A model generated the notes under the pieces. The model saw nothing but the letters and a program-made list of their open reading frames with translations. It made no database searches and was not told where the DNA came from. Source: Gaetbulibacter_B jejuensis (lineage in GTDB: Bacteria > Bacteroidota > Bacteroidia > Flavobacteriales > Flavobacteriaceae). Taken from it: a DNA stretch of 64,000 nt. Below, piece by piece: positions 1 to 8,253 of the stretch. The stretch spans positions 496,001 through 560,000 of the forward strand of contig NZ_BAAAGF010000001.1 in NCBI RefSeq assembly GCF_039524015.1, in the 5' to 3' direction. Numbering within the stretch: position 1 is the stretch's first letter; each line of letters opens with the position of its first letter. The position numbers were made by a program, and so were the translations under genes.

Positions 1-222
1 TCTCAACAACTGTATCAACCATTACAGCAACGTATGTTGCAAGTAGATTATAAATCCTATCAGGAAGTACAACGACAAATAGTTCCAGAAAACATACACA
101 TTTCTGCTGTTGAATCAACCAGTGAAGTTACTATTGATTTGGAGTACAAATCAGTGTCACTTAATGAAGAAGTACGTTTTCCATTTAAAATACCTACAGG
201 GTTTAAAGAAATAATGTTATAA
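1..222 (+). CDS. DUF4292-like lipoprotein, C-terminal end (partial)
   Basis: The reading frame is open from the first base and stops at 220-222, so only the last 73 residues are visible and the start lies outside the window. The fragment has alternating hydrophobic residues, as in a beta-rich protein, and ends 1 base before the next start codon. In flavobacteria a DUF4292 lipoprotein normally sits directly before the EnvC-like gene. That context and the tail's style are the basis for the call; no catalytic motif is visible. The function of the family is not known to me. Confidence 0.5.
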   Translation, partial: SQQLYQPLQQRMLQVDYKSYQEVQRQIVPENIHISAVESTSEVTIDLEYKSVSLNEEVRFPFKIPTGFKEIML

Positions 223-223
223 C

Positions 224-1444
224 ATGTATAGTAAGCCAACCTTAATAGTAATGATATGTTTCTTTATGAACATTGGTTTCGGTTTTGCGCAAAGTGATAA
301 GCAAAAGGAACTCGAAGCCCAACGTAAGAAATATCAAAATGAATTAAAGCAATTAAATGCCTTGCTATTTTCTGATAAGAAAAAGGAAAAGTCAGTAATT
401 TCATTGGTAGAAGACCTTAACTACAAGGTAAATGTTAGAAAAAACCTGATTAAAATTACTAATGACCAAGCCAATTTATTAACTAGGGAAATCAACGATA
501 ACCAAAATGAAATTTCCAGCCTTAGAGAGCAATTAAAACAGCTTAAAGCAGATTATGCTGCAATGATTGTAAAGTCTTATAAAAGCAAGTCAGAGCAAAG
601 TAAAATCATGTTTCTGTTATCGGCAGATAATTTTCAGCAAGCTTATAAGCGTTTACAATACTTAAAGCAATATAGAAATTACCAAGAAGAACAAGGCGAA
701 GCGATTAAATCAAAAACTGCACGTTTACAAGAATTAAATACGTCTTTAATACAACAAAGAGAAGACAAGCAAAAGCTTATTGAAGAAAACCGAATTGCCA
801 AAAAGCAGTTGGAAGGAGAACTCAAAGAGCACGAAACACTTATGGCTTCTATACGCCAAAACATGAGTAAATATGTGTCTCAAATAAAAGTAAAGCAGCA
901 GGAAATAGATAAAATTGACAAAGAGATTGACAGGTTAATTAAAGAAGCTATTGCTGCGTCTAATAAAAAAGCAGGAAAATCCACTACATCTAAAGGGTTT
1001 GCATTAACAGCTGAAGCTAAACAGTTGGCTGCTAACTTTCAATCTAACAAAGGACAATTACCTTGGCCTGTTGAAAAAGGAGTTGTTAAAGTACGCTATG
1101 GTAACCAACCATCACCAATTGATAGAACTGTAACGTTTAATAGTCCTGGAGTTAGAATTGCAACCGAACAAGGAGCAAAAGTGCGAGCGGTTTTTGATGG
1201 TGAAGTTTCTGAAATTTTAGTTATACCAAATGCTAATCCTGTAATTATGATTAGGCATGGTAACTACATTACAGTTTATAAAAACCTATCAAAAATTTAC
1301 GTCAAAAAAGGCGATAAGATTACTACCAAACAAGAAATAGGAGAGGTGTTTACCAATAAAAATACAGGTGAAACTATGCTAGGTTTTGGAGTTTACAAAG
1401 ACTCCCAAACTCAAAATCCTGCAAGCTGGATTTACAAAATGTGA
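224..1444 (+). CDS. EnvC-like murein hydrolase activator (degenerate LytM/M23 domain)
   Basis: A 406-residue exported protein. An N-terminal signal peptide (residues 1-22, ending FGFAQ) is followed by a long charged coiled coil (about 25-265), a linker and a C-terminal LytM/M23 fold (about 285-406). The fold is clear from the PGVRIATEQGAKV stretch and the RHGNYITVYKNL stretch around H345. The zinc ligands of active M23 enzymes are missing: the HxxxD region reads NSPGVR, and the C-terminal HxH position reads LGFGVYK. This matches EnvC/NlpD-type proteins, which activate amidases at the division septum instead of cutting peptidoglycan. It lies 1 base after the DUF4292 gene, so the two are probably co-transcribed. 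The last codons belong to a duplicated 33-bp segment. Confidence 0.85.
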   Translation: MYSKPTLIVMICFFMNIGFGFAQSDKQKELEAQRKKYQNELKQLNALLFSDKKKEKSVISLVEDLNYKVNVRKNLIKITNDQANLLTREINDNQNEISSLREQLKQLKADYAAMIVKSYKSKSEQSKIMFLLSADNFQQAYKRLQYLKQYRNYQEEQGEAIKSKTARLQELNTSLIQQREDKQKLIEENRIAKKQLEGELKEHETLMASIRQNMSKYVSQIKVKQQEIDKIDKEIDRLIKEAIAASNKKAGKSTTSKGFALTAEAKQLAANFQSNKGQLPWPVEKGVVKVRYGNQPSPIDRTVTFNSPGVRIATEQGAKVRAVFDGEVSEILVIPNANPVIMIRHGNYITVYKNLSKIYVKKGDKITTKQEIGEVFTNKNTGETMLGFGVYKDSQTQNPASWIYKM

Positions 1445-1499
1445 TAGCATTTTGAAAACTATTTTAGGATTTACAAAATGTGATAGCATTTTGAAAACT
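1428..1499 (+). repeat. 33-bp perfect direct repeat over the EnvC stop codon
   Basis: Bases 1428-1460 and 1467-1499 are identical, separated by 6 bases. The first copy contains the EnvC stop codon and the second lies wholly in the 3' flank. Each copy contains a 7-bp inverted repeat (CAAAATG, 6-base loop, CATTTTG), so the transcript would end in two matching small hairpins. It looks like a local tandem duplication. No U-tract follows, so it is not a standard terminator. Confidence 0.85.
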
Positions 1500-1537
1500 C
1501 TATTATTCCTTACACGATAGGGAACCCTAAAAACAAA

Positions 1538-2047
1538 TTACTCAAACAATGCTTTAAGTTCAGTTGCGTCGTTTGGTTTTAGCTTTCCTGCAAGTACCAA
1601 ACTCAACTGTTTACGTCTTAAGGCAGCATCAAAGCGCTCTTTTTCTAAATCGGTTTCAGGAACAATCTCAGGAACAGATACAGGTCTTCCAGTTTCATCT
1701 ACAGCTACAAAAGTGTATATAGCTTCGTTAGCTTTGGTTTTAATTCCAGACTCTCTATCATCAATCCAAACGTCAATATAAACTTCCATAGATGTTTTAA
1801 AAGCTCTTGATACCTTAGCTTCAACAGTCACAACACTCCCTAATGGTACTGACCTATTAAAAGCCACATGGTTAACCGAAGCAGTAACTACAATACGTCT
1901 GCTGTGGCGTCTTGCAGCAATACTTGCAGCACGATCCATACGAGCTAAAAGCTCTCCTCCAAAAAGGTTGTTTAATGGATTGGTTTCACTTGGAAGTACC
2001 AAGTCGGTCATTACAGTTTTAGATGCATTGGGTGTCTTTGCTTTCAT
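1538..2047 (-). CDS. acyl-CoA thioesterase (hot-dog fold, YciA/BFIT type)
   Basis: A 169-residue cytoplasmic protein that should hydrolyse acyl-CoA thioesters to free acid and CoA. The signature is NNLFGGELLARMDRAA near residues 27-42: it contains the FGG and the catalytic-type Asp that start the hot-dog helix. It is followed by AARRHS and a VNHVAFNRSVPLGS segment. Length matches single-domain members. The ATG at 2045-2047 lies 17 bases after a TACCTTTG promoter box, so it is monocistronic or first in its unit. Chain-length preference cannot be read from the sequence. Confidence 0.88.
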   Translation of the reverse strand: MKAKTPNASKTVMTDLVLPSETNPLNNLFGGELLARMDRAASIAARRHSRRIVVTASVNHVAFNRSVPLGSVVTVEAKVSRAFKTSMEVYIDVWIDDRESGIKTKANEAIYTFVAVDETGRPVSVPEIVPETDLEKERFDAALRRKQLSLVLAGKLKPNDATELKALFE

Positions 2048-2064
2048 GTCTATGAATTTGAATG

Positions 2065-2072
2065 CAAAGGTA
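2065..2072 (-). promoter_or_regulatory. -7 box TACCTTTG of the thioesterase gene
   Basis: Read on the minus strand this is TACCTTTG, an exact match to the Bacteroidota -7 consensus TAnnTTTG, 17 bases before the ATG. The transcription start is inferred about 5 bases downstream. Confidence 0.55.
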
Positions 2073-2103
2073 AGGTGCTTTTAAAAACTAAAGAAAGAAA
2101 ATA

Positions 2104-3042
2104 TTAGTTTAATGCTTTTACTAATAACCAAGCGTCAGGATTATGGGTTCTTTTTATGTCACGCAAGGTTTTAAGAGCTTCAAGTCTATCAACATGACTA
2201 GAATATACTACCTCGTGTAAGCCATATTTGTTAACACCAATTTTTCTAGCCTTATAACCAAGTGCTTTTAACTGTGCTACTTTCTTATCAGAGTTTTCTT
2301 CAACTCTAAAAGCACCAGCAATAATGTGGTAGTTGCCTTGTTGTTTTTCAACAGTTAGTGTTGCAGCAGGTAAAGGATTTTCAATTACAAACGTAGCCTC
2401 TTGTACTTTGTTGTCTAGTTGGGTGTTAGCTTCTTCTTGTGCTAATTGATTTTGAGATTCTATTTCATTAATGTAGTAGTTAGAAGCTACAAAACCACCA
2501 AGACCTAAAAATAGAACAGCAATGGCAGCATATTTTAAATATGGTCTAGATTTACGTTTTTCAGGAGTTACGGTAATTGGAATGACGTTCTCAATAGTTT
2601 CAACGTCTTCTTTGTATACTTCTCTAGTAACTTGATTTGATACAAATTGAGATAAACCAAAAGCATCAGTTAAGTAATTGATGTGATAAGAAGGGTCAAA
2701 AACAATTTTTCCTTCAGCATTTAAAACCAATTCACCAATATTATCAAAGGTTAAGGTTTCACCTTGAACCAAATACGATTTAATAGATTTAACGTGCTTG
2801 TTTAGTTTTTGAGAAGCAACCTCATAAGGGATTTTTTCTACCTCAGCAATATAAGATGATAATAAACCATCATTATGTTGTAGTTGCTCGTTAAAAGACA
2901 ACACTTTTTTTGGAGGGTAGAATGAGTTAGTAGACTCATGTACTTTTGCAGAAACGCTTTTGGTTAAAAACGCTCCAAACTCTGGTATAGTTACACAATC
3001 ATATCTGTATAACAAATCACTTATGTAGGTTTCCAATTGCAT
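2104..3042 (-). CDS. HU-CCDC81 and SPOR domain protein
   Basis: A 312-residue membrane protein. Residues 1-130 form an HU-like/CCDC81 domain of the Bacteroidota type (CVTIPEFGAFL, then an FNEQLQHNDGLL segment). A basic stretch leads to a single transmembrane helix near 170-190 (YAAIAVLFLGLGGFVASNYY). A periplasmic linker and a C-terminal SPOR domain (about 235-312; YHIIAGAF, then LKALGYKARKIG) follow. SPOR domains bind denuded septal glycan, so a role at the division site is expected. The HU-like part would face the cytoplasm. A TAACTTTG box lies only 5 bases before the ATG, which suggests a leaderless message. Confidence 0.87.
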   Translation of the reverse strand: MQLETYISDLLYRYDCVTIPEFGAFLTKSVSAKVHESTNSFYPPKKVLSFNEQLQHNDGLLSSYIAEVEKIPYEVASQKLNKHVKSIKSYLVQGETLTFDNIGELVLNAEGKIVFDPSYHINYLTDAFGLSQFVSNQVTREVYKEDVETIENVIPITVTPEKRKSRPYLKYAAIAVLFLGLGGFVASNYYINEIESQNQLAQEEANTQLDNKVQEATFVIENPLPAATLTVEKQQGNYHIIAGAFRVEENSDKKVAQLKALGYKARKIGVNKYGLHEVVYSSHVDRLEALKTLRDIKRTHNPDAWLLVKALN

Positions 3043-3047
3043 AAAAA

Positions 3048-3055
3048 CAAAGTTA
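3048..3055 (-). promoter_or_regulatory. -7 box TAACTTTG very close to the start codon
   Basis: On the minus strand TAACTTTG ends 5 bases before the ATG of the HU/SPOR gene. With the usual distance from a TAnnTTTG box to +1, transcription would start at or next to the A of the ATG. Confidence 0.5.
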
Positions 3056-3147
3056 AAAATTTTTGTATGCGAATAAAAATTCGGCTTAACTATTTATTAA
3101 CACTTTAAAATTTAGTTTATTGTAGGTTCAAAACCAGCGTAATAGTT

Positions 3148-4251
3148 ATGAATACCGAACAATTAATTTATACATTGGCGTTACAACACGTACCAAATAT
3201 TGGTGATATTACCGCTAAGAAGCTTATAAAAAGTTGTGGTTCTGCTGAAGCAGTTTTAAAAGAAAAGAAGCAAAACCTTTTAAAAATAGATGGTATTGGT
3301 AGTGCTACAATTAGCGATTTGTTTAATTCATCGCATATTGTAGCTGCTGAAAATGAAATTAAATTTATTGAAGACAACAATATTGCTTGCTTATATTTTA
3401 TGGATAACGATTATCCAGAACGGTTAAAACATTGTATTGATGGACCAATTGTGTTGTTTCAGTCTGGAAATATCAACCTTAAAGAAAAACGCATTATTAG
3501 CATTGTTGGAGCAAGAAAAATTACTACATATGGTATAGCCTTTTGCGAAAAGTTGGTTGAAGAATTAGCTGTTTTTAATCTTGTAATCGTTTCAGGGTTT
3601 GCTTATGGAACAGATATTACTGCCCAAAAAGCAGCATTACAACATAATTTGCAAACCATAGGTTGCTTAGCTCATGGTTTAAATCAAATTTATCCTAAAA
3701 CCCATAAAAAATATATGGTTGATGTTGAGAAGCATGGAGGGTTTTTTACCGATTTTTGGAGTACTGACGTTTTTGACAGAACCAATTTTTTAAAACGCAA
3801 CAGGATAATTGCAGGACTTAGTGAAGCTACTGTAGTTATTGAATCTGCAGAAAAAGGAGGTAGCTTGGTCACTGCTGATATTGCAAGCTCATATAACAGA
3901 GATGTATTTGCTGTTCCTGGAAGAACTACCGATTTGCAAAGTGTAGGTTGCAATAATTTGATTAAATATCAAAAGGCGCACGCATTAACTACACCATTAG
4001 ATATTCCATACATATTAAATTGGCAGTTAGAAGGCGAAAAAAAGCCAGCTGTACAAAAGCAATTGTTTGTTGAACTCGATACTACAGAAAAAGTAATATA
4101 TAATTACCTAAAAGAAAACGAAAAGCAACAACTAGATGTCATAGCCATTAACTGCAACTTACCTATTTTTAAAGTAAGCAGTACCTTGCTAAATATGGAG
4201 TTAAAAGGCGTAATAAGGCCTTTACCAGGAAAGCTGTTTGAGGTTATTTAA
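3148..4251 (+). CDS. dprA: DNA-processing protein DprA
   Basis: A 367-residue protein that in other bacteria protects incoming single-stranded DNA and loads RecA during natural transformation. Residues 1-70 hold a helix-hairpin-helix-like region (PNIGDITAKKL and KIDGIGSATI). The Rossmann core (about 100-290) shows SIVGARKITTYG, VSGFAYGTDITAQ, FLKRNRIIAGLS, GGSLVTADIA and FAVPGR. A winged-helix DML1-like tail occupies about 310-367. Length and motif order are complete. Its stop codon overlaps the stop of trpS on the other strand (4248-4251), so the two genes converge without spacer. Whether this organism is naturally competent cannot be told from here. Confidence 0.95.
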   Translation: MNTEQLIYTLALQHVPNIGDITAKKLIKSCGSAEAVLKEKKQNLLKIDGIGSATISDLFNSSHIVAAENEIKFIEDNNIACLYFMDNDYPERLKHCIDGPIVLFQSGNINLKEKRIISIVGARKITTYGIAFCEKLVEELAVFNLVIVSGFAYGTDITAQKAALQHNLQTIGCLAHGLNQIYPKTHKKYMVDVEKHGGFFTDFWSTDVFDRTNFLKRNRIIAGLSEATVVIESAEKGGSLVTADIASSYNRDVFAVPGRTTDLQSVGCNNLIKYQKAHALTTPLDIPYILNWQLEGEKKPAVQKQLFVELDTTEKVIYNYLKENEKQQLDVIAINCNLPIFKVSSTLLNMELKGVIRPLPGKLFEVI

Positions 4252-5216
4252 TAACCAGCTTTTTCTCTAACTCTTTTTAAAACATCGTCAGCAACCACTT
4301 TGGCTTTCTCAGCACCTAAAGCAAGTGCTTTATCAATTTCGCTAAGGTTATTCATATAGTAGTTGTATTGCTCACGTTGTTTCGCAAATTTTTCAATAAT
4401 TAATTCAAACAAAGCCTGTTTAGCATGTCCATAACCATAACCACCTTTTTCATAATTGGCTTTCATGGTTTCTATTTGACTTTCTGTAGCTAGTAAGCTA
4501 TAAATCGCAAAACAATTACAAGCTTTCCAGTCTTTTGGCTCTTCAAGAGGTGTGCTATCAGTTTCAATAGACATAATTTGTTTACGCAACTTTTTATCAG
4601 CTAAAAAGATATTGATAAAATTACCTCTACTCTTACTCATTTTTTCACCATCGGTTCCAGGAATGAGTTTGGTGCTTTCTTGAACTTTAGCCTCTGGTAA
4701 AACAAAAGTTTCACCCATTTTAGTATGAAAACGAGTCGCTACATCACGTGTCATTTCAAGGTGTTGTAATTGGTCTTTTCCAACAGGAACAATATTGGCA
4801 TCGTATAATAAAATATCAGCAGCCATAAGCATTGGGTACATAAACAAACCAGCATTTACATCGTCTAGTCTATCAGCTTTGTCTTTAAAACCATGCGCTA
4901 ATTTTAAACGTTGATAAGGAAAAAAGCAGTCTAAATACCAAGCTAGTTCGGTTACTTGAGGTACATCGCTTTGTCTGTAAAACACGGTTTTTTCAACATC
5001 TAACCCAAACGCTAACCAAGTTGCTGCAACAGAGTAGGTATTGTGTCGTAACTCCTCAGCATCCTTTATTTGTGTTAGTGTATGCAAATTGGCAATAAAT
5101 AAAAACGATTCGTTTTTTTGATCGTTTGCCATTTCTATTGCAGGTATAATTGCACCTAAAATATTGCCTAAATGTGGAGTTCCTGTACTTTGTATTCCTG
5201 TTAAAATTCTTGCCAT
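4248..5216 (-). CDS. trpS: tryptophanyl-tRNA synthetase
   Basis: Class I aminoacyl-tRNA synthetase that charges tRNA-Trp. The HIGH-type signature is TPHLGN near the N-terminus, and the KMSKS loop is present as GEKMSKSRGN. I place the start at the ATG 5214-5216 (MARILTGIQS, 322 residues). The frame runs on to an ATG at 5246, but those ten extra residues do not fit the family, and a purine-rich GAGGGAAG lies just before the chosen ATG. A TACCTTTG box at 5273-5280 gives a leader of roughly 50 bases. The 3' end overlaps the dprA stop on the opposite strand. Confidence 0.95.
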   Translation of the reverse strand: MARILTGIQSTGTPHLGNILGAIIPAIEMANDQKNESFLFIANLHTLTQIKDAEELRHNTYSVAATWLAFGLDVEKTVFYRQSDVPQVTELAWYLDCFFPYQRLKLAHGFKDKADRLDDVNAGLFMYPMLMAADILLYDANIVPVGKDQLQHLEMTRDVATRFHTKMGETFVLPEAKVQESTKLIPGTDGEKMSKSRGNFINIFLADKKLRKQIMSIETDSTPLEEPKDWKACNCFAIYSLLATESQIETMKANYEKGGYGYGHAKQALFELIIEKFAKQREQYNYYMNNLSEIDKALALGAEKAKVVADDVLKRVREKAGY

Positions 5217-5272
5217 ATCAACTTCCCTCTTAAGGGAGAATCTCATTAAATTAAACTTGATTATATCGTCAG

Positions 5273-5280
5273 CAAAGGTA
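5273..5280 (-). promoter_or_regulatory. -7 box TACCTTTG of trpS
   Basis: Exact TAnnTTTG match on the minus strand, 56 bases before the trpS ATG. The leader between them contains a small inverted repeat (TCCCT, loop CTTA, AGGGA) at 5224-5237 next to the start codon. Confidence 0.5.
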
Positions 5281-5313
5281 ATTTTTTTAGTAGAATTGTT
5301 GAATTAATTTGAG

Positions 5314-5321
5314 TAGTTTTG
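5314..5321 (+). promoter_or_regulatory. -7 box TAGTTTTG directly before the acyltransferase start
   Basis: TAGTTTTG ends 6 bases before the ATG at 5328. This spacing predicts a leaderless or nearly leaderless mRNA. Confidence 0.45.
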
Positions 5322-5327
5322 AGGCTT

Positions 5328-6068
5328 ATGAAAATTTTTAAGTACATTTTTTGGGTTTTATACAGGATTTGGTTCTACATTTTAGTAGCACTACCTATAA
5401 TTGTGCTCTTTCCTGTACTTTTAATTTCTATCTTAAAAGAGTCTTGGTATCCATTTTTTTTTAAGTTAGCACGCATTTGGGCTAAGTTTATTTTAATTGG
5501 GATGGGTTTCAATTACAAAATTGAAAGAGAGCAAACACCTGAAAAAGGAAAAAGCTATATGTTTATTGCTAACCACACCTCTATGACAGACATTATGCTA
5601 ATGCTAGTGGCTGTTAAAAATCCATTTGTGTTTGTTGGAAAAGCTGAATTAGCTAAAATACCTTTGTTTGGATTTTTCTATAAACGTACAAGTATATTAG
5701 TAGACAGAAGTAGTGAAAAAAGCCGAAAAGCAGTTTTTTTAAGAGCGCAACGAAGACTTAAACAAGGTATGAGTATTTGTATTTTTCCTGAAGGTGGTGT
5801 TCCTGATGAAAGTATTGTTTTAGACGAATTTAAAGATGGTGCTTTTAGAATGGCTATTAACCATCAAATACCAATTGTACCTTTAACTTTTGCTGATAAT
5901 AAAAAACGATTTTCTTATACTTTTTTTAGTGGAGGACCCGGGAAAATGAGAGTTAAAGTACATAAGTTTTTAATCACTAATGGACTTAAAGTTGACGCAA
6001 CAAAACCATTGAATTCTAAAGCGCATAGCATTATTTTAAATCAGTTATCAAAGTATCATAAAACCTAA
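5328..6068 (+). CDS. lysophospholipid acyltransferase (PlsC family)
   Basis: A 246-residue membrane enzyme expected to acylate lysophosphatidate or a related lysolipid. Two hydrophobic segments lie near residues 3-35. The acyltransferase motif I, NHTSMTD (HX4D), is followed by GKAELAKIPLFG, motif III FPEGG, and IPIVPLTF. I start at the ATG 5328 (MKIFKYIFWV); a TTG nine bases upstream is in frame but unnecessary. A second PlsC-like gene lies at 54571-55308, so substrate assignment between the two is open. A hairpin terminator follows. Confidence 0.88.
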   Translation: MKIFKYIFWVLYRIWFYILVALPIIVLFPVLLISILKESWYPFFFKLARIWAKFILIGMGFNYKIEREQTPEKGKSYMFIANHTSMTDIMLMLVAVKNPFVFVGKAELAKIPLFGFFYKRTSILVDRSSEKSRKAVFLRAQRRLKQGMSICIFPEGGVPDESIVLDEFKDGAFRMAINHQIPIVPLTFADNKKRFSYTFFSGGPGKMRVKVHKFLITNGLKVDATKPLNSKAHSIILNQLSKYHKT

Positions 6069-6097
6069 AAAGCTGCCCTTGGCACAGAGCAGCTTTT
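6067..6097. terminator. bidirectional hairpin terminator
   Basis: A 10-bp-class stem, AAAAGCTGC paired with GCAGCTTTT across a 12-base loop, sits between two convergent genes. A-tracts and T-tracts flank it on both sides. Confidence 0.7.
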
Positions 6098-6145
6098 AGT
6101 CATCATTGCGAGTTTGCAATAACTAATCTAACCAACTAAAAAAAC

Positions 6146-7681
6146 CTAAAACTTATAACTTAAACCTGTATATACGCCAATAAAGTAAGGTTGAAAATCA
6201 CCTGAACTGTTAGAGAACGTATTTATTTGGTACTTGAACATAGGTTCAAGATTTATTTTTACTTTTTCTGATAAGTTATAGTTCATTCCTAATCCAAAAT
6301 TGGCACTATAACTCATGTCTTTTATATTAGTAGCTTCACCTATAAGAGTTCTACCATTTTCATTAATAGCATAAATCTCATTTTTGTTTACAAACAACGT
6401 ACTGAAACCACCAATAACATTAATTCCTACCTTTTTATTTAACAATGTATACTCCAGTTCAATAGGAACTTCTATAAACCCAAATTGCTGATCGATTGAA
6501 CTATTTGCTTGAGCTTTTATAAGTTCTGGTGAGTGAACATTGTTTAAACTTTGAGCGCTTATTAGTGTATTGTTAGAAGCACTGTTGTTAAGTTTTACAT
6601 TGCTTAACCTAGCACTCATAGAGTCAATGTTTTGGTAGGCAATAACATTGTTTGTGCCATAACCTAAATCTACTTTATTTACACCAACCCTTACTTTTAG
6701 TTTATCGTTAAACGCATAGCTACCGTTAATACCATAACTCATACTGATTTCACCAGTTTTGGAGTTGTCCACAAATTGCTCGTCAATTGCTGAACCTTTA
6801 CCTAGTGAATTGAAATAAACAGGCGCCACATTTGGAGAAATGTTCCACCTGTTTAGTTTCGATTCTTCTTTTTCTTCTTCATTTGTATTATTAGCTTCAA
6901 CAATAGCGTCTTCTATAGTTTTGTCTTCTGTATTTTCGTTTTCTTCATCTATAGCATTAGTTTTAGGATCATTGTCCTCTGTTGTATCACCATTATTGTC
7001 TTTAGTTGATGATTGAGCAACAGTCGTTTCAGAATCTTTAGCTCCTTTTATAAGATCGTCTAAATCTTCTTTGTTTTTCAAATGACTTTCAGGCTTTTGA
7101 TTGCTATTTGATGATTTAGTATCATTTTGGGCAACTGTAGTTGCTTTATTTGGATTGGTAGTTGGGTTGTTTTGATTTTTAGAAAAATGCTTTTGATTTT
7201 CTTGAGTTTTATAATTGATGTCTTTGGTAGTGTTGGAGCTTGCTACTTTAGATGTTGAATTTGATGAGTTATCACTTATACCTTTTGATGTTTTATTTTT
7301 ATTTTCTTCAAAAGTACTGGTGTTTTCATTTGCAACTTCAGTGGTATTACTTATTGAGGTGTTGTTGTTGTTTTCAAAATTACTATTGTCTTTGTTAGAA
7401 TCTTCGTTGTTTGAAGCTCCATTGGGAGTTTCAGTATCTACAATTTCAGAAGGTGTGTTTGTAGTGCCAGAATCTGACAAAATACTATTACCTACAGTAA
7501 ATAACAGCACTAACAATGCTGCAACACCTGCAACTTTCCACCAAATAGGAATAACTCTGCGTTTACGTTTTTTATTATTTAAGTTAGCCTGAATGTTTTC
7601 CCATACAGCATCATTAGGAGTGGCTTCAAAGTTTTTGAGCTTCTCCTGAAAAAGTCTGTCTATGTTCTTTTTTTCACTCAT
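6146..7681 (-). CDS. anti-sigma/outer-membrane beta-barrel fusion (Dma-like)
   Basis: A 511-residue protein. A short cytoplasmic N-terminus (1-43; FEATPNDAVWENI) and one transmembrane helix (44-67, starting IPIWWKVAGV) are followed by about 210 residues of low-complexity Asn/Ser/Thr/Asp/Glu/Lys linker. The C-terminal part (about 285-511) has alternating polar and hydrophobic strands and ends in GLSYKF, as in an outer-membrane beta-barrel. The start codon overlaps the stop of the ECF sigma gene (TAATG), so translation is coupled. This is the architecture of the dual membrane-spanning anti-sigma factors reported in Bacteroides. An anti-sigma role, with the barrel sensing the outer membrane, is inferred from context and layout and not from a recognised anti-sigma motif. 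Confidence 0.75.
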   Translation of the reverse strand: MSEKKNIDRLFQEKLKNFEATPNDAVWENIQANLNNKKRKRRVIPIWWKVAGVAALLVLLFTVGNSILSDSGTTNTPSEIVDTETPNGASNNEDSNKDNSNFENNNNTSISNTTEVANENTSTFEENKNKTSKGISDNSSNSTSKVASSNTTKDINYKTQENQKHFSKNQNNPTTNPNKATTVAQNDTKSSNSNQKPESHLKNKEDLDDLIKGAKDSETTVAQSSTKDNNGDTTEDNDPKTNAIDEENENTEDKTIEDAIVEANNTNEEEKEESKLNRWNISPNVAPVYFNSLGKGSAIDEQFVDNSKTGEISMSYGINGSYAFNDKLKVRVGVNKVDLGYGTNNVIAYQNIDSMSARLSNVKLNNSASNNTLISAQSLNNVHSPELIKAQANSSIDQQFGFIEVPIELEYTLLNKKVGINVIGGFSTLFVNKNEIYAINENGRTLIGEATNIKDMSYSANFGLGMNYNLSEKVKINLEPMFKYQINTFSNSSGDFQPYFIGVYTGLSYKF

Positions 7682-8223
7682 TATAATGTTTGCGAGTTTA
7701 TGCTCGCCTTGTATTGTTCAATCTTTTCTTTTAAAATCAATCGTGCTCTGGCAAGATTAGATTTTGAGGTTCCTGTTGATATGTTTAGCATCTCTGCTAT
7801 TTCTTTATGCGAATAACCGTCTAGAGCATAAAGGTTAAATACTAACCTATAACGATCTGGTAACTCTTGAATAATGCTTAGTAAAAAGTCAATAGTTACT
7901 GCGTCTTCATCAATTTCTACACTAACATCTTCAATTTGCTCTTCATTAACAATATCAAAAACACCAACACTTCTATACCTTTGTAACGCAGTGTTAATGG
8001 TTATTCGTTTCATCCAGCCTTCTAAAGAACCTTTGCTTTTATATTGTGATATTTTGTTGAAAATAGTCACAAAAGCATCTTGCAGATTGTCTTCTGCCTC
8101 TACATAATTTCTTGAGTACTTAAGACAAAGCGAAAATAGTTTGCTCGAATAGAGCTTATATAGTTGACTTTGAGCTTTAGTATCATTTTTTTTACAATGT
8201 TCTATGAGTTGCTCTAAACTCAC
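7681..8223 (-). CDS. ECF-type RNA polymerase sigma factor
   Basis: A 180-residue sigma-70 family factor with only regions 2 and 4. Region 2 contains the LCLKYSRNYVEAEDNLQDAF and SLEGWMKRITINTALQRYR stretches. Region 4 contains LPDRYRLVFNLYALDGYSHKEIAEML and a helix-turn-helix ending TSKSNLARAR. It follows the lipoprotein gene after 30 bases and overlaps the anti-sigma/barrel gene by one base, giving a three-gene operon. A 30-bp element with ECF promoter geometry precedes the operon and recurs once upstream of a peptide gene at 9896. Autoregulation is therefore likely. Confidence 0.93.
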   Translation of the reverse strand: MSLEQLIEHCKKNDTKAQSQLYKLYSSKLFSLCLKYSRNYVEAEDNLQDAFVTIFNKISQYKSKGSLEGWMKRITINTALQRYRSVGVFDIVNEEQIEDVSVEIDEDAVTIDFLLSIIQELPDRYRLVFNLYALDGYSHKEIAEMLNISTGTSKSNLARARLILKEKIEQYKASINSQTL

Positions 8224-8253
8224 ATTATAAAGGTATTAGTTAGTCCAAATTAA

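Noticed and set aside
1428..1499. Reading the doubled hairpin after EnvC as a rho-independent terminator
   Set aside because: The stems are only 7 bp, A/T-rich and lack a following U-tract.
7215..7592. A 125-codon plus-strand frame rich in Leu, Val and Ser
   Set aside because: It is the antisense reading of the low-complexity Asn/Ser/Thr linker of the anti-sigma/barrel gene; composition reflects that repeat bias.
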